A DNA stretch of 64,000 nt from Sphingobacteriales bacterium 16-39-50 (GTDB lineage Bacteria > Bacteroidota > Bacteroidia > Sphingobacteriales > Sphingobacteriaceae). Made by a program: the position numbers and the translations under genes. The stretch covers positions 1 to 64,000 of the forward strand of contig NCHA01000006.1 of NCBI GenBank assembly GCA_002257025.1, given 5' to 3'. Positions 1-9,309 of the stretch are shown piece after piece. The notes below the pieces were generated by a model. The model did no database searches. It saw only the letters and a list, made by a program, of their open reading frames with translations, and was not told the DNA's origin. Each line of letters opens with the position of its first letter. The stretch's first letter is position 1.

Positions 1-89
1 ATGTTAACACCCTTCTCCTCACTAATTCCTCTCTCCTTCTTCCCTCAAAACCCTCAAACAACAACCCACATCTCCTTCGTTGCGGGTTG

Positions 90-120
90 CAAAGGTATGT
101 AAATTCAATATACTACACAA
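90..120 (-). promoter_or_regulatory. Leftward promoter for a gene outside the window
   Basis: Read on the minus strand, this site has TTG, a 20-base spacer, then TACCTTTG. It fits the Bacteroidetes primary-sigma promoter (TTG, 19 to 21 bases, TAnnTTTG). It faces the left edge, so it probably drives a gene that starts just beyond position 1. The rest of the first 238 bases is a C/T-rich, non-coding stretch ahead of the methyltransferase gene. A TATTTTTG box at 223-230 could serve that gene, but it has no good -33 partner. Confidence 0.5.
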
Positions 121-238
121 CAGTTAATCAGAATTAATTCATAGAACGAAGGTAAGTCGCTGGTAACTAAAGACAAAAATATTTTAAGGTGATTGAATAC
201 GATCCAATATCAAGTATTCATGTATTTTTGGATCAATT

Positions 239-1606
239 ATGAGCAGCAAACTTCCACCGGCATTTATACGATCTTTAATAGAACACTATAATATAGAAGA
301 GGAGGAGTTTATCTCATCCCATGAAAGCGGCGAACAGCTCACCTCGGTCAGGATAAACCCCTTTAAACCTTCGAATCTGTTTAATGCTGAGGAACAGGTA
401 CCCTGGTGCGGAAATGGAAGGTATTTGAAAGAAAGGCCATCATTTACCGCTGATCCGCTTTTTCATGCAGGCTGCTATTATGTACAGGAAGCTTCTTCCA
501 TGTTCCTTGAACAGGTACTGAAACATTCTGCAGATCTTTCTGAAAACCTCAGAGTCCTCGATTTATGTGCTGCTCCGGGTGGAAAAAGCACTTTGATCAG
601 TTCACTTCTGAACAAAAACAGTCTAATGCTAGCCAATGAGATCATCAAAACACGAGTACCTGTACTTTGTGATAACCTTAGCAAATGGGGTCCTGAAAAT
701 ACTTATGTCAGTAATAATGACCCTAAGGACTTTAAACGGCTGGAGGGTTATTTCGATGTAATCGTAGCTGATGCACCCTGCTCAGGCTCCGGAATGTTCA
801 GAAAAGATCCCGCAGCAATTAATGAATGGTCGGAAAATGCTGTAGAATTATGCAGCCAGCGGCAGAAGCGGATACTGGCGGATGTTTATCCCGCATTAAA
901 ACAAAACGGAACGCTGATCTATTCCACCTGCTCCTATTCAAAACAGGAAAACGAAGAAATATCTGACTGGCTTTGCGAAGAATTTGATCTTTCGCCGATT
1001 CAAATCCCAATAAAACCTGAGTGGGGCATTATTGAAACCCTCTCAGATAAGCATAAATGTTTTGGCTACCGTTTTTATCCTCACAAAGTAAAAGGAGAAG
1101 GTTTCTTCATTGCAGCATTCCGTAAAAATCAGGCAACAGCATCTCCGCATATTAAAAGAGCAAAAGAAAACTCTGTGAACCAGAAAAGTGAAGACCTGAT
1201 CAGAAGATGGCTTAAACACACCGAGGATGTCAGAATAATTAATCTGAATGATGAATATTTTGCAATTCCGGCCCGGCATGAGGCAGATCTGCAATATTTA
1301 CAGTCCAATCTGTATTTGAAAAAGTCAGGGGTCAGAATCGGAAAAATAATGGGCAAAGACCTGGTCCCGAATCATGAGCTTGCAATAAGCCTCTTAGCCG
1401 GTTCGGTATTACCAGAAATTAATCTTAGCAGGGAACAATCCATTGCTTACCTCAAAAGGGATGAACTCCGGATTGAATCAGACATTCGGGGCTGGGCATT
1501 GATGTGTTTTCAGGGCCACCCTATGGGATGGGCAAAGATTCTGGATAATCGCCTGAACAACTATTTCCCCAAAGAAATCCGGATTACTAATCCAAATGTG
1601 GTTTAG
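239..1606 (+). CDS. RsmF/NOL1-NOP2-Sun family rRNA m5C methyltransferase
   Basis: The product is a SAM-dependent methyltransferase that forms 5-methylcytosine in rRNA, in the cytoplasm. The SAM site DLCAAPGGKST is visible, as are the two catalytic cysteine motifs of the family: DAPCSGSGMFRKDP and STCSYSKQENEE. At 455 residues it is long enough for the N-terminal PUA-like segment, the Rossmann catalytic core and the C-terminal RsmF-type RNA-binding domain. It stands alone, with a convergent gene downstream. I favour an RsmF (YebU)-like 16S enzyme over RsmB because of the C-terminal extension and the absence of a NusB-like N-terminus. The exact target base cannot be read from the sequence. Confidence 0.88.
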   Translation: MSSKLPPAFIRSLIEHYNIEEEEFISSHESGEQLTSVRINPFKPSNLFNAEEQVPWCGNGRYLKERPSFTADPLFHAGCYYVQEASSMFLEQVLKHSADLSENLRVLDLCAAPGGKSTLISSLLNKNSLMLANEIIKTRVPVLCDNLSKWGPENTYVSNNDPKDFKRLEGYFDVIVADAPCSGSGMFRKDPAAINEWSENAVELCSQRQKRILADVYPALKQNGTLIYSTCSYSKQENEEISDWLCEEFDLSPIQIPIKPEWGIIETLSDKHKCFGYRFYPHKVKGEGFFIAAFRKNQATASPHIKRAKENSVNQKSEDLIRRWLKHTEDVRIINLNDEYFAIPARHEADLQYLQSNLYLKKSGVRIGKIMGKDLVPNHELAISLLAGSVLPEINLSREQSIAYLKRDELRIESDIRGWALMCFQGHPMGWAKILDNRLNNYFPKEIRITNPNVV

Positions 1607-1702
1607 GGTATTCAAATGATGCCTCTTAAAAAGGTATTCGAAATAAGAAAGGATAAATTAATACGGTTATAATTCATAATATAAGGCTCTGGAGCAAAAA
1701 TA

Positions 1703-1916
1703 ATTTGATTTTGGAAAGCAATACCTGCGTATTATAGGTTATTTCAGTCCTTTCCTCCGGAGTTTTCCGGCAAGAAATCGCGTTCTACATCAAATTACCA
1801 ATAGCCGGAAGCTACCTCCTCCGGCAAGGTTTATTTAACCCGGATCTGTTTTTCATAGGGAAGGGCAGCCCGGCAAAAGGACCACCTGCCATTTGAAATA
1901 AACCCGGGTGGCAGCT
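1703..1916. repeat. Intergenic repeat, copy 1 of about 215 bp
   Basis: This block recurs imperfectly at 9310-9526 in the same orientation. Matching landmarks in order are TTTGATTTTGGAAAGCA, CAGTCCTTTCC, a 33-base identical core at 1804-1836, and GAAATAAACCCGGG near the end. The core carries inverted arms GCCGGA and TCCGGC around a 10-base loop. No open reading frame explains it. It lies in the 476-bp spacer between two convergent genes; I see nothing recognisable in the rest of that spacer. It may be a dispersed miniature element or a structured RNA. I do not recognise the family. Confidence 0.75.
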
Positions 1917-2082
1917 CTAGCTTTTTTGCTTAATCAATTTCATGATATCTACTAAATCTGTTGCAAAAAACTAGGGCAGAACACGGGACTGGCAGGACCG
2001 AAGAAACACAGACCATGCTTTCTAAAAGAAAATCAGTCAATCTAAACTTACCCCAACTATATTCTATGGTAAACTCCGGTTA

Positions 2083-2442
2083 TTAGTATTGCCCGGTAGA
2101 AAGCAGCACCAAAGTACAAGCCTCTGTACATTCTATCCCATTAGCCTCAGCCAGTTCTTCAAGTTCAGGATTTTCTGTTCCGGGATTGAAAATAATACGT
2201 TTGGGTTTAGACTTTAATATATAATCATAATACTCAGGCTGGTTCTGTGGACCCAGATATAAAGTAATTGTATCCAGATCAGTATGAATAAGTTCGGGTT
2301 TTTCAATCGCCACGCCGGCAACCTCACCTGCCTTTAAACCAACATTGATAATTGGGTGTCCATTAGCAACAAGCCGCTGTGCAGCAAGATTGGAATAACG
2401 CGCAGGATTGGTGCTTGCTCCAAGTATAAGGGTCTTTTTCAT
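2083..2442 (-). CDS. CoA-binding domain protein (YccU-like)
   Basis: A 119-residue single-domain Rossmann protein of the CoA_binding_2 type. The N-terminal strand and loop LILGASTNPARYSN match the nucleotide-binding start of the family, and the late segment IIFNPGTENPEL matches its second conserved block. The length is typical. Proteins of this group bind coenzyme A, but their cell role is not established. About 280 bases of upstream spacer hold no other gene that I can support. Confidence 0.8.
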   Translation of the reverse strand: MKKTLILGASTNPARYSNLAAQRLVANGHPIINVGLKAGEVAGVAIEKPELIHTDLDTITLYLGPQNQPEYYDYILKSKPKRIIFNPGTENPELEELAEANGIECTEACTLVLLSTGQY

Positions 2443-2724
2443 TTTAAGGTCGACAATTTATAAGATATTAAGATTATAATGCATTCAGCTTTTTTTAACA
2501 ATTGAGTTTATTTTGCTCCTTTATAGTATATTTTAGGTTTAAAAGCACAGTCTTGACGGTCTTAAACCCGGCTGTAGCGGATACCGGCCAGTGCTAAAGG
2601 CCTGTGGGGTATAAGCGGAAGACGGGAATACCATTTGAAATTGCACATCAGCACATTTCCAAACATAAAAATCTAATAACACCCAAAAAACATCACAAGC
2701 CTTATTTATAAACAATAATTCAGC

Positions 2725-4272
2725 TTAATTAATTGCTCTGAAAACCGCATCCGCACAATTCATTCCATCAATTGCAGCCGAAACAATCCCACCGGCATAA
2801 CCGGCGCCTTCTCCGCAGGGATATAAACCCGCCAATTGGGGATGCTGCAAGGACTCTTTATCACGGGGTATTCTTACAGGCGAAGATGTCCTTGATTCAA
2901 CCCCAACCAGAATTGCCTCATTCGTATAATATCCATTCATTTTCTTCCCAAATAAAGGAAGAGCCTTCTGGAGTCGTTTAAAAATGAATTCAGGAAGCAC
3001 AGATCTCAGATCTGCACTTTTTGTGCCGGGAATATATGAATTGGAAGGAAGATCAGCAGAGAGTCTGTTATTCACAAAATCAAGCATCCTTTGTGCAGGA
3101 GCCACCAGATTCCCACCACCTGCCTTAAAGGCCAATTTTTCTATCTCCGACTGGAACTTTAACATACTCAACGCATCGCCCGAGCTACCAGGAATATCTT
3201 CCAGATTAATCTGGACAACAGTTCCGGAATTTGCGTAAGGGTTATTACGCTTCGAAGGCGACCAGCCATTCACCACAATTTCATTATGATCGGTAGAACA
3301 TGGGGCTATTATCCCCCCGGGACACATACAGAATGAAAATACCCCACGACCATCTACCTGTTCAACCAAACTGTAATAGGATGGCGGCAGATACGGCCCG
3401 CGATCACTGCAATGATACTGTGCCTGATCAATGACTTTCTGTGAATGCTCTATTCTCACCCCAAGGGCAAAAGCTTTTGCTTCCATTAGCACCTGATGCC
3501 TGTCAAGGAGGAAATAGATATCCCTTGCCGAGTGCCCGGTAGCCAGAATCACATGATCAGCTTCAAACTTCTTATCCCCGGCAATTACTCCCTTCAATTT
3601 CTTAGCCCTTATAATAAGATCAGTAATGCGGCATTCAAAATGTATCTCCCCTCCGGCATTTAATATGCTGTCGCGCATAGATGTAATTATTCCGGGTAAT
3701 TTATTGGTACCAATATGCGGGCGGGCATCTATTAAAATATCTTCTGTTGCACCATGAGAGACAAATGCCTTTAAAACATAGTTCACGTCTCCACGCTTGT
3801 TGGACCGGGTATAGAGTTTACCATCAGAATAGGTTCCTGCACCCCCTTCTCCAAAACAATAGTTTGAATCAGGGTCGATACGGCCCTCCCTGTTGATTAA
3901 AGCCAGATCCCTTCTCCTTAATTTCACATCCTTACCACGCTCCAAAATGATTGGTTTAAGACCTAGTTCGATACATCTCAATGCAGCAAATAAGCCTGCC
4001 GGTCCGGCCCCGATGATCAAGACCGGCCTTTTGTCGCTGACATTTTGGTATTTAACGGTAAAAATTTCAGGTACAGGAAGTTCATCGATAAAAACATTAA
4101 CCTTGAGCCTGAAAACGACTTTACGGCTTCGGGCATCAATTGAACGTTTTAAAATCTGGACTGTTAAACTACTTTTATGACTGACATTCAGTGACTTACG
4201 AGCCAAGTCTCTGATAAAGTCTTCATCATTTGAATGTTCCGGAGGAAGAACTAATTCAATCTCTTTGATCAT
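2725..4272 (-). CDS. FAD-dependent dehydrogenase-like protein (COG2509 type)
   Basis: A 515-residue flavoprotein. An N-terminal domain of about 85 residues precedes the FAD-binding Rossmann motif VLIIGAGPAGLFAALRC. Next come ILERGKDVKLRRRD and the family signature CFGEGGAGTYSDGKL, and a late GLYPCGEGAGYAGGI segment closes the FAD site. The length and order fit the uncharacterised FAD-dependent dehydrogenases of COG2509, probably cytoplasmic. The substrate is unknown. It is divergent from lemA and shares a 97-base promoter region with it. Confidence 0.82.
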   Translation of the reverse strand: MIKEIELVLPPEHSNDEDFIRDLARKSLNVSHKSSLTVQILKRSIDARSRKVVFRLKVNVFIDELPVPEIFTVKYQNVSDKRPVLIIGAGPAGLFAALRCIELGLKPIILERGKDVKLRRRDLALINREGRIDPDSNYCFGEGGAGTYSDGKLYTRSNKRGDVNYVLKAFVSHGATEDILIDARPHIGTNKLPGIITSMRDSILNAGGEIHFECRITDLIIRAKKLKGVIAGDKKFEADHVILATGHSARDIYFLLDRHQVLMEAKAFALGVRIEHSQKVIDQAQYHCSDRGPYLPPSYYSLVEQVDGRGVFSFCMCPGGIIAPCSTDHNEIVVNGWSPSKRNNPYANSGTVVQINLEDIPGSSGDALSMLKFQSEIEKLAFKAGGGNLVAPAQRMLDFVNNRLSADLPSNSYIPGTKSADLRSVLPEFIFKRLQKALPLFGKKMNGYYTNEAILVGVESRTSSPVRIPRDKESLQHPQLAGLYPCGEGAGYAGGIVSAAIDGMNCADAVFRAIN

Positions 4273-4304
4273 AATTTTTGCCGGGTATTATCCCGGATGT
4301 GTAA

Positions 4305-4312
4305 CAAAGGTA
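4305..4312 (-). promoter_or_regulatory. Candidate -7 box of the FAD protein gene
   Basis: The minus strand reads TACCTTTG, a full match to the Bacteroidetes -7 consensus, about 33 bases before the start codon. I see no convincing -33 TTG at the expected distance. A short CCGGG/CCCGG hairpin lies between this box and the gene. For the divergent lemA, TAAATTTA at 4334-4341 matches 7 of 8 consensus positions. Confidence 0.4.
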
Positions 4313-4369
4313 TGAAATTTGATTCCTATACTGTAAATTTATAGATTACAGTTAAAGCAAAAATCAATT

Positions 4370-4948
4370 ATGAAAAGAATAGTATTGAATATCGTTGCAT
4401 TTTTCGCAGTGCTTTCATTAAGCTCTTGCGGATACAATAGTATGGTGAAGCTCGATGAGCAGGTAACTTCCCAATGGGCTCAGGTTGAAAATGTGTATCA
4501 ACGCAGAGTCGATCTTATTCCAAATCTGGTGTCTACTGTTAAAGGGGCAGCAAATTTCGAGAAAGAGACCTTAACCCAGGTAATTGAGGCTCGTGCCAAA
4601 GCAACTTCGGTAAATGTTGACCCTACAAAGTTAACTCCTGAATCTATTTCACAATTTCAGGCAGCTCAGGGACAATTAAGTCAATCATTGGGAAGATTAC
4701 TCGCTACAGTAGAAGCCTATCCTGAATTGAAAGCAAACCAGAATTTCCTGGAACTTCAGGCACAACTTGAGGGAACAGAAAACCGCATCACTGTTGAGCG
4801 TCAAAAGTTTAACACAGTTACGCAGGAGTACAATTCTACTATCAGAACTTTCCCAAATAACCTGACAGCGGGTATGTTTGGTTTCAAGGCTAAAGGATAC
4901 TTCCAGGCAGAAGCAGGTGCTAACAAAGCACCAAAGGTTGCATTCTAA
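4370..4948 (+). CDS. lemA: LemA family lipoprotein
   Basis: A 192-residue LemA protein. The N-terminus MKRIVLNIVAFFAVLSLSSC is a lipoprotein leader with a lipobox before the cysteine. The conserved LemA helix follows (VDLIPNLVSTVKGAA), then a long helical region containing ENRITVERQKFN and the end motif FGFKAKGYFQAE. LemA proteins are envelope coiled-coil proteins with no fixed biochemical role. Here, as in many Bacteroidetes, lemA precedes two TPM-domain genes, so the three probably act together in the envelope. Confidence 0.9.
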   Translation: MKRIVLNIVAFFAVLSLSSCGYNSMVKLDEQVTSQWAQVENVYQRRVDLIPNLVSTVKGAANFEKETLTQVIEARAKATSVNVDPTKLTPESISQFQAAQGQLSQSLGRLLATVEAYPELKANQNFLELQAQLEGTENRITVERQKFNTVTQEYNSTIRTFPNNLTAGMFGFKAKGYFQAEAGANKAPKVAF

Positions 4949-4977
4949 GCTGTCTAGTGCATTTATATTTTTAACTG

Positions 4978-5002
4978 ATCGCCGGAATTTATTTCCGGCG
5001 AT
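4978..5002 (+). terminator. Strong hairpin between lemA and the TPM gene
   Basis: Perfect 10-bp arms ATCGCCGGAA and TTCCGGCGAT flank a 5-base loop, ending 13 bases before the next start codon. The downstream tract TTAAATTAA is only weakly U-rich. It could partly terminate or stabilise the lemA transcript, rather than ending transcription fully. Confidence 0.5.
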
Positions 5003-5015
5003 TTAAATTAAGGCC

Positions 5016-5450
5016 ATGTCAATTTTTAGTGAAAAAGAGCAACAGCTTATCAGCCAAGCGGTTGAATCAGCAGAGCGATATACTTCAGGTGAAATCCGCA
5101 TTTGTGTTGAGAAAACCTGCAGTGAACCGGTTTTGGATCGTGCTGCAAACTATTTCCATAAACTTGGAATGGATAAGACGGCTCAAAGAAATGGTGTGCT
5201 GATTTATATTGCGACCAATGACCATCAATTCGCAATTATTGGAGATGCCGGAATAAACAGGCTGGTACCTCATGATTTCTGGGACAGTACGAAAGAGGCT
5301 ATGTTGAGCCATTTTAAGAATGGGGAGCTCGCTTCAGGTATAATTACAGGAGTAAGACTGGCCGGCAAACAACTTCAGACCTATTTTCCATACATAGATG
5401 GTGATGTAAATGAATTACCTAATGAGATCTCCTACGGTGATGGTAAATAA
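5016..5450 (+). CDS. TPM domain protein without signal peptide
   Basis: A 144-residue protein made almost entirely of one TPM (TLP18.3/Psb32/MOLO-1) domain: SGEIRICVEK, an NGVLIYIATNDHQFAIIGD core, and the closing GIITGVRLAGKQLQTYFP. It lacks a leader peptide and a membrane anchor, unlike its downstream neighbour. Second gene of the lemA–TPM–TPM set, with 30 bases to the next gene. The function is not established. TPM domains have been proposed to act in envelope or photosystem protein quality control. Confidence 0.85.
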   Translation: MSIFSEKEQQLISQAVESAERYTSGEIRICVEKTCSEPVLDRAANYFHKLGMDKTAQRNGVLIYIATNDHQFAIIGDAGINRLVPHDFWDSTKEAMLSHFKNGELASGIITGVRLAGKQLQTYFPYIDGDVNELPNEISYGDGK

Positions 5451-5480
5451 TGGTATTGAAAAAATATAAGCAAGCTTCAG

Positions 5481-6275
5481 ATGAAATTTAAATATATATT
5501 CCCAACACTCGTCCTGGTTTTACTAAGCCTGGTGCTTCGGGCACAAACTTTTCCGGAAAAACCTAATCGGCTTGTAAACGACTATACGCAGACTCTCTCT
5601 GCTGACCAGATCAATCAGCTTGAGCAAAAACTAGTCGCATTCGACGATTCAACTTCAACACAGATCGCTGTTGTTTTGATTAAATCGCTTGAAGGGTATG
5701 ATGTAGCCGACTATGGAGTACGGCTTGCAGAAAGTTGGGGAATAGGCGGGGCAAAAAACAATAATGGGGTTTTGCTTCTGGTATCACTTGGCGACAGGAA
5801 AGTAACCATACAAACCGGTTATGGTGTTGAAGGTGCTCTACCTGATGCAATTACCAAAAGAATTATTACCAGAGAAATTACTCCTAATTTTAAATCGGGA
5901 GATTACTTTGCTGGTCTTGATCAAGGTACAAATGCTATCATTTCTTACACTAAAGGTGAATATAAAAACGATGCCCCGAAAGAGCGTGTAAAAAAGAGAA
6001 GTTCCGGGATTCTTTTTGTAATCATCATAGTCATTATTATTCTGATCGCGATTAAGAAAGGTGGAGGCGGTGGAAGTGAAGTTATTGGTGGCCGTGGAAG
6101 TGCGAGTCCATTCTGGTGGCTATTGATGGGCTCACAATTGGGCAGAGGAAGCGGTGGTGGTGGTTTTGGAGGATTCTCAGGCGGTGGTGGTGGTTTTGGC
6201 GGTGGTGGCGGAGGAGGCTTTGGCGGATTCGGTGGGGGAAGCTTCGGTGGGGGTGGATCAAGTGGAAGTTGGTAA
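5481..6275 (+). CDS. YgcG-type TPM domain membrane protein with Gly-rich tail
   Basis: The leader MKFKYIFPTLVLVLLSLVLRAQ ends at a likely signal peptidase site (RAQ-TFP). A TPM domain occupies about residues 30-150, with STQIAVVLIKSLEGYDV and NGVLLLVSLGDRKVTIQTGYG visible. A membrane segment (ILFVIIIVIIILIAI) lies near residues 178-192. The last 60 residues are Gly/Ser/Phe-rich low complexity, typical of YgcG proteins. The TPM domain should face the periplasm. Third gene of the lemA group. Confidence 0.88.
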   Translation: MKFKYIFPTLVLVLLSLVLRAQTFPEKPNRLVNDYTQTLSADQINQLEQKLVAFDDSTSTQIAVVLIKSLEGYDVADYGVRLAESWGIGGAKNNNGVLLLVSLGDRKVTIQTGYGVEGALPDAITKRIITREITPNFKSGDYFAGLDQGTNAIISYTKGEYKNDAPKERVKKRSSGILFVIIIVIIILIAIKKGGGGGSEVIGGRGSASPFWWLLMGSQLGRGSGGGGFGGFSGGGGGFGGGGGGGFGGFGGGSFGGGGSSGSW

Positions 6276-6278
6276 CGG

Positions 6279-6312
6279 AAAGCTGAAAGCCAAAAGCTAA
6301 AAGCTGAAAGCT
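6279..6312. repeat. AAAGC(T/C) short tandem repeat
   Basis: Just after the TPM stop codon, units like AAAGCTG, AAAGCC and AAAGCTA follow each other for about 34 bases. A similar array, in the opposite sense, lies at 33097-33128. It has no coding potential and is probably slippage-derived spacer sequence. Confidence 0.5.
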
Positions 6313-6349
6313 ATGGGCTAAATGCATAAAGAGAGAAAATTGTTTAAAC

Positions 6350-6901
6350 ATGAGCCATCTCAATTGGGAGAAGATTTCAAGTAAATATATCATTCAAAAA
6401 AATTGGGCAACCCTGCGGGTTGATACCTGCAGGATGCCTGATGGCACAATTATCCCTGATTATTACGTTCTTGAATACCCTAACTGGGTCAATGCGGTTG
6501 CACTGACAGAAGACAATCAGGTTATTCTGCTTAGACAATACCGGCATGCTGCCGAAGAGGTGGTTCTTGAACTTCCTGGCGGTTGCATCGAGGAAAATGA
6601 AAGCCCTGAACATGCTCTGAGAAGAGAATTACTCGAAGAAACGGGTTATGAATTTGATGAGGTCGAATTCCTTTCTGAACTCTACGCTAATCCGGCAACA
6701 GCAAAAAATAAAACCTTTTGTTTTATTGCCAAAGGCGGCAAAAAGGTTGCAGAACAAAAACTCGACAGGGGAGAAGAAATTGATATTGAGCTGGTAAGCC
6801 CTGAGAAATTAAAGGAACTAGTTTTAAACAATGCCTTTGGACAGGCATTGCATACCAGCGGAATCTTCTATGCCCTATTTAAACTTGGCTTAATATCCTA
6901 A
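6350..6901 (+). CDS. NUDIX hydrolase, ADP-ribose pyrophosphatase-like
   Basis: A 183-residue NUDIX enzyme. The full Nudix box (G, five residues, E, seven residues, RELLEETGY) begins in the segment PGGCIEENESPEHAL, so the metal-binding glutamates are intact. Preceding strands such as VILLRQYRHAAEEVVLELP fit the ADP-ribose/sugar-nucleotide pyrophosphatase branch. Cytoplasmic housecleaning of nucleoside diphosphate derivatives is likely. It overlaps the convergent PQQ dehydrogenase gene by 4 bases. The exact substrate is not determined by the sequence. Confidence 0.85.
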   Translation: MSHLNWEKISSKYIIQKNWATLRVDTCRMPDGTIIPDYYVLEYPNWVNAVALTEDNQVILLRQYRHAAEEVVLELPGGCIEENESPEHALRRELLEETGYEFDEVEFLSELYANPATAKNKTFCFIAKGGKKVAEQKLDRGEEIDIELVSPEKLKELVLNNAFGQALHTSGIFYALFKLGLIS

Positions 6902-9060
6902 TCAGGCAAAGCAAAGGCAACATAACTATCTCCGGATTTTACCCCGAGTTTTCCTCCACCACAGGCAATCACCAGAAATTGCTTTCCATTGATCATGTAA
7001 GTCGCCGGGCTTGCAAAGCCAGCCGCGGGCAATTTTGATTCCCAAACCATTTTTCCTGAATTTTTATCAAATGCCCTGATCTTTTCATCCGGAGTTGCTG
7101 CAATAAATACAAGGCCTCCCTTCGTAACTACCGGTCCCCCATAATTACGTGAGCCGGTTATTCCCAATCCTCTTTTGATCAATTCTGCATATTCACCCAA
7201 TGGCACTTTCCAGAGCAATTTCCCACTGTTCAGGTCCACAGCATTAAGAGTACCCCATGGAGGCTTGATACCGGGATAACCATCCTTATCCACAAAGCGG
7301 TCGTAGCCCTTCATGATGTAAGGAATCTGACTCTTCCTGTTTATCTTAGTCACAGCAACAGTATTTTTTTGTTTAGAGATATCTTCAGTCCCGCTTAAAT
7401 AGGCTGCCAAATTTTTCCTTTCCGATTCAGGAACATGCTTAAATGAAGGCATTCTGTTCCGGCCCATCTGAATGATCTGACTAATCTCCATCACATTGTA
7501 CTTCTTATTGATATTCAGTAAAGAAGGATATTCAGAGCCACTGCCTTTCAATTCAGCACCATGGCAACTGATACAATATTTATTATAAACTGCTCTGCCG
7601 GGAGTAATCCCTGTGCCTTCAGTTTGAGGAGCATCAAGCATTACCTGGGTTGAAGGAACCTCATTACTATTGACATAAAGAATCTTTGTTTCCATATCAA
7701 CCGCAGCACCGCCCCATTCACCACCTCCGCCAAAATCAGGGAACATCCAGTTACCCTCCTTACTTGGCGGACTAAACTGTGTTCTGTTTTTAATCTGAAC
7801 ATATCTTTCCATTAATTCCTTGTGAGTTTCAGGGCTGAGATCACTCACATCTTCCGGTCCGAATTTCTGTCTTGAGAAAGACTCAGGGAGTGTAGGAATT
7901 GGCTGAGTAGGCCATGGTTTTTCTCCGGGTAAGGCTTCCTCCTGAGGGACAGGGACTTCAGGTATCGGAAAAACTGGCTTTCCATTGGTTCGGTCAAGCA
8001 AATAAACATATCCCTGCTTGGTTATCTGTGCCAGTGCATCTATCTTCTTACCATTATGATTCACAGTAACCAGATTAGGTGCGGCAGGAAGATCACGATC
8101 CCAAAGATCATGATGCACTACCTGATAATGCCAGATATACTTTCCTGTTGAAGCGTCCAACGCTATGATGCTATTGGCAAAAAGATTAGAGCCTTTACGG
8201 GTTCCCCCGTAAAAGTCGGGAGAGGCTGTACCGGTTGGAACATAAATCACTCCACGTTCTTCATCAAGTGACATACCTGTCCAGTTATTAGCACCTCCTA
8301 TGTTTTTCCAGGCATCCTTATCTTCCCAGCTATCATATCCAAACTCACCGGGCTGGGGAATGGTATGAAAAATCCATTTACGTTTCCCAGTCCTAACATC
8401 AAACGCTCTGACATGCCCCGGCAAAGCATCTGCATCCTCCGAGAGACTCATCCCGACAATGACCAGATCCTTATAAATTACTCCTGGAGTTTTCAGGATT
8501 AAAGAGCCATCCTGTGATTCGGGGATATCAAGCCCTTCTTTCAATTCAATAGAGCCATTTGTGCCAAAATCTTTGACAGGATTTCCATCTGCAGCATTCA
8601 CTGCATAAAGTCTTGAGGCAGCGCCATAAAAAATCCGCTTATCTTTGCCTTTTTCATCTTCCCAGTACATTAGTCCGCGGTTTATTCCAAATCCAATTTT
8701 TTCAGTTGAGTTTGTATTGGGATCAAAAACCCATTTTTGTTTTCCTGTAGCGGGATCCAGAGCAAAAAGCTTCAACTTTGAACTTGTCAGATATAATGTC
8801 CCATCAATCACAATTGGATTGCACTGCATCTCACTTCGGTTAGCAGTGTCTTTATCGCCGGTATTAAAAACCCATGCTTCTTTTAGCTGTGCAACATTTT
8901 CTAAATTGATCTGATCAATAGAGGAATAGCGGTTGGCATCCTTTGTACCGCCATAGCTAGCCCAGGTCGAATAATCATTATATCCTGAATCAGAGCAGGA
9001 ATTAAATACCAGACCAGTAAGAATTAATAGAACAAAGAATTTTGATTGGATTGTTTTCAC
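6898..9060 (-). CDS. PQQ-dependent dehydrogenase with inserted cytochrome c domain, lipoprotein
   Basis: A 720-residue quinoprotein. The leader ends in VFNSC (cysteine 22), so a lipoprotein in the periplasm is predicted. Beta-propeller repeats with PQQ-family wording run through the protein (WASYGGTKDANRYS, LFALDPATGKQKW, IIALDASTGKYIWHYQ). Between the propeller blades, residues about 485-560 form a c-type cytochrome: CISCH at 496-500 for haem and a probable axial Met in RNRMPSF. The last blade then resumes (LNAVDLNSGKLLWKVPLG). The layout fits alcohol/aldose dehydrogenases that pass electrons from PQQ to their own haem. The substrate is open; glucose-type sugars are plausible. No PQQ synthesis genes are in the window. 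Confidence 0.82.
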   Translation of the reverse strand: MKTIQSKFFVLLILTGLVFNSCSDSGYNDYSTWASYGGTKDANRYSSIDQINLENVAQLKEAWVFNTGDKDTANRSEMQCNPIVIDGTLYLTSSKLKLFALDPATGKQKWVFDPNTNSTEKIGFGINRGLMYWEDEKGKDKRIFYGAASRLYAVNAADGNPVKDFGTNGSIELKEGLDIPESQDGSLILKTPGVIYKDLVIVGMSLSEDADALPGHVRAFDVRTGKRKWIFHTIPQPGEFGYDSWEDKDAWKNIGGANNWTGMSLDEERGVIYVPTGTASPDFYGGTRKGSNLFANSIIALDASTGKYIWHYQVVHHDLWDRDLPAAPNLVTVNHNGKKIDALAQITKQGYVYLLDRTNGKPVFPIPEVPVPQEEALPGEKPWPTQPIPTLPESFSRQKFGPEDVSDLSPETHKELMERYVQIKNRTQFSPPSKEGNWMFPDFGGGGEWGGAAVDMETKILYVNSNEVPSTQVMLDAPQTEGTGITPGRAVYNKYCISCHGAELKGSGSEYPSLLNINKKYNVMEISQIIQMGRNRMPSFKHVPESERKNLAAYLSGTEDISKQKNTVAVTKINRKSQIPYIMKGYDRFVDKDGYPGIKPPWGTLNAVDLNSGKLLWKVPLGEYAELIKRGLGITGSRNYGGPVVTKGGLVFIAATPDEKIRAFDKNSGKMVWESKLPAAGFASPATYMINGKQFLVIACGGGKLGVKSGDSYVAFALPD

Positions 9061-9309
9061 TGGGATGTTGCTAGAGGTTAATACTTAAGCAATTAAAGGA
9101 TTTAAGTGAACAAAAGCAAGGATCAAAAGAGATTGTATAAATAGAGAATAGGTATTTTTCGGAGGGGCAGTATTAGGGCTAATTAGCTGAAATTGATTAT
9201 TATATTCAATCAGGGAACCCATCGTCAAGACTCCAGTTAGTCTTAGCTAACGTAAGGAAGGTTAAAACAATCGGTTTTGACTAGTCAGATAAGGCTTTAG
9301 ATACAAAGT

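Noticed and set aside
1..102. A short frame from the first base (about 33 codons)
   Set aside because: It overlaps a good leftward promoter, has no leader or family features, and its start may be a chance ATG at the window edge.
2530..2650. Third copy of the intergenic repeat
   Set aside because: Only a short stretch (CCATTTGAAAT) and similar composition match; the 33-base core and the order of landmarks are missing.
6082..6393. Leftward His-rich frame opposite the Gly-rich tail of the TPM protein
   Set aside because: The His/Arg/Pro wording is the reverse complement of Gly codon repeats. It has no start context or homology.
9227..9244. Small hairpin AAGACT/AGTCTT in the spacer after dnaA
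   Set aside because: A 6-bp stem without a T-tract is expected by chance in spacers of this size.
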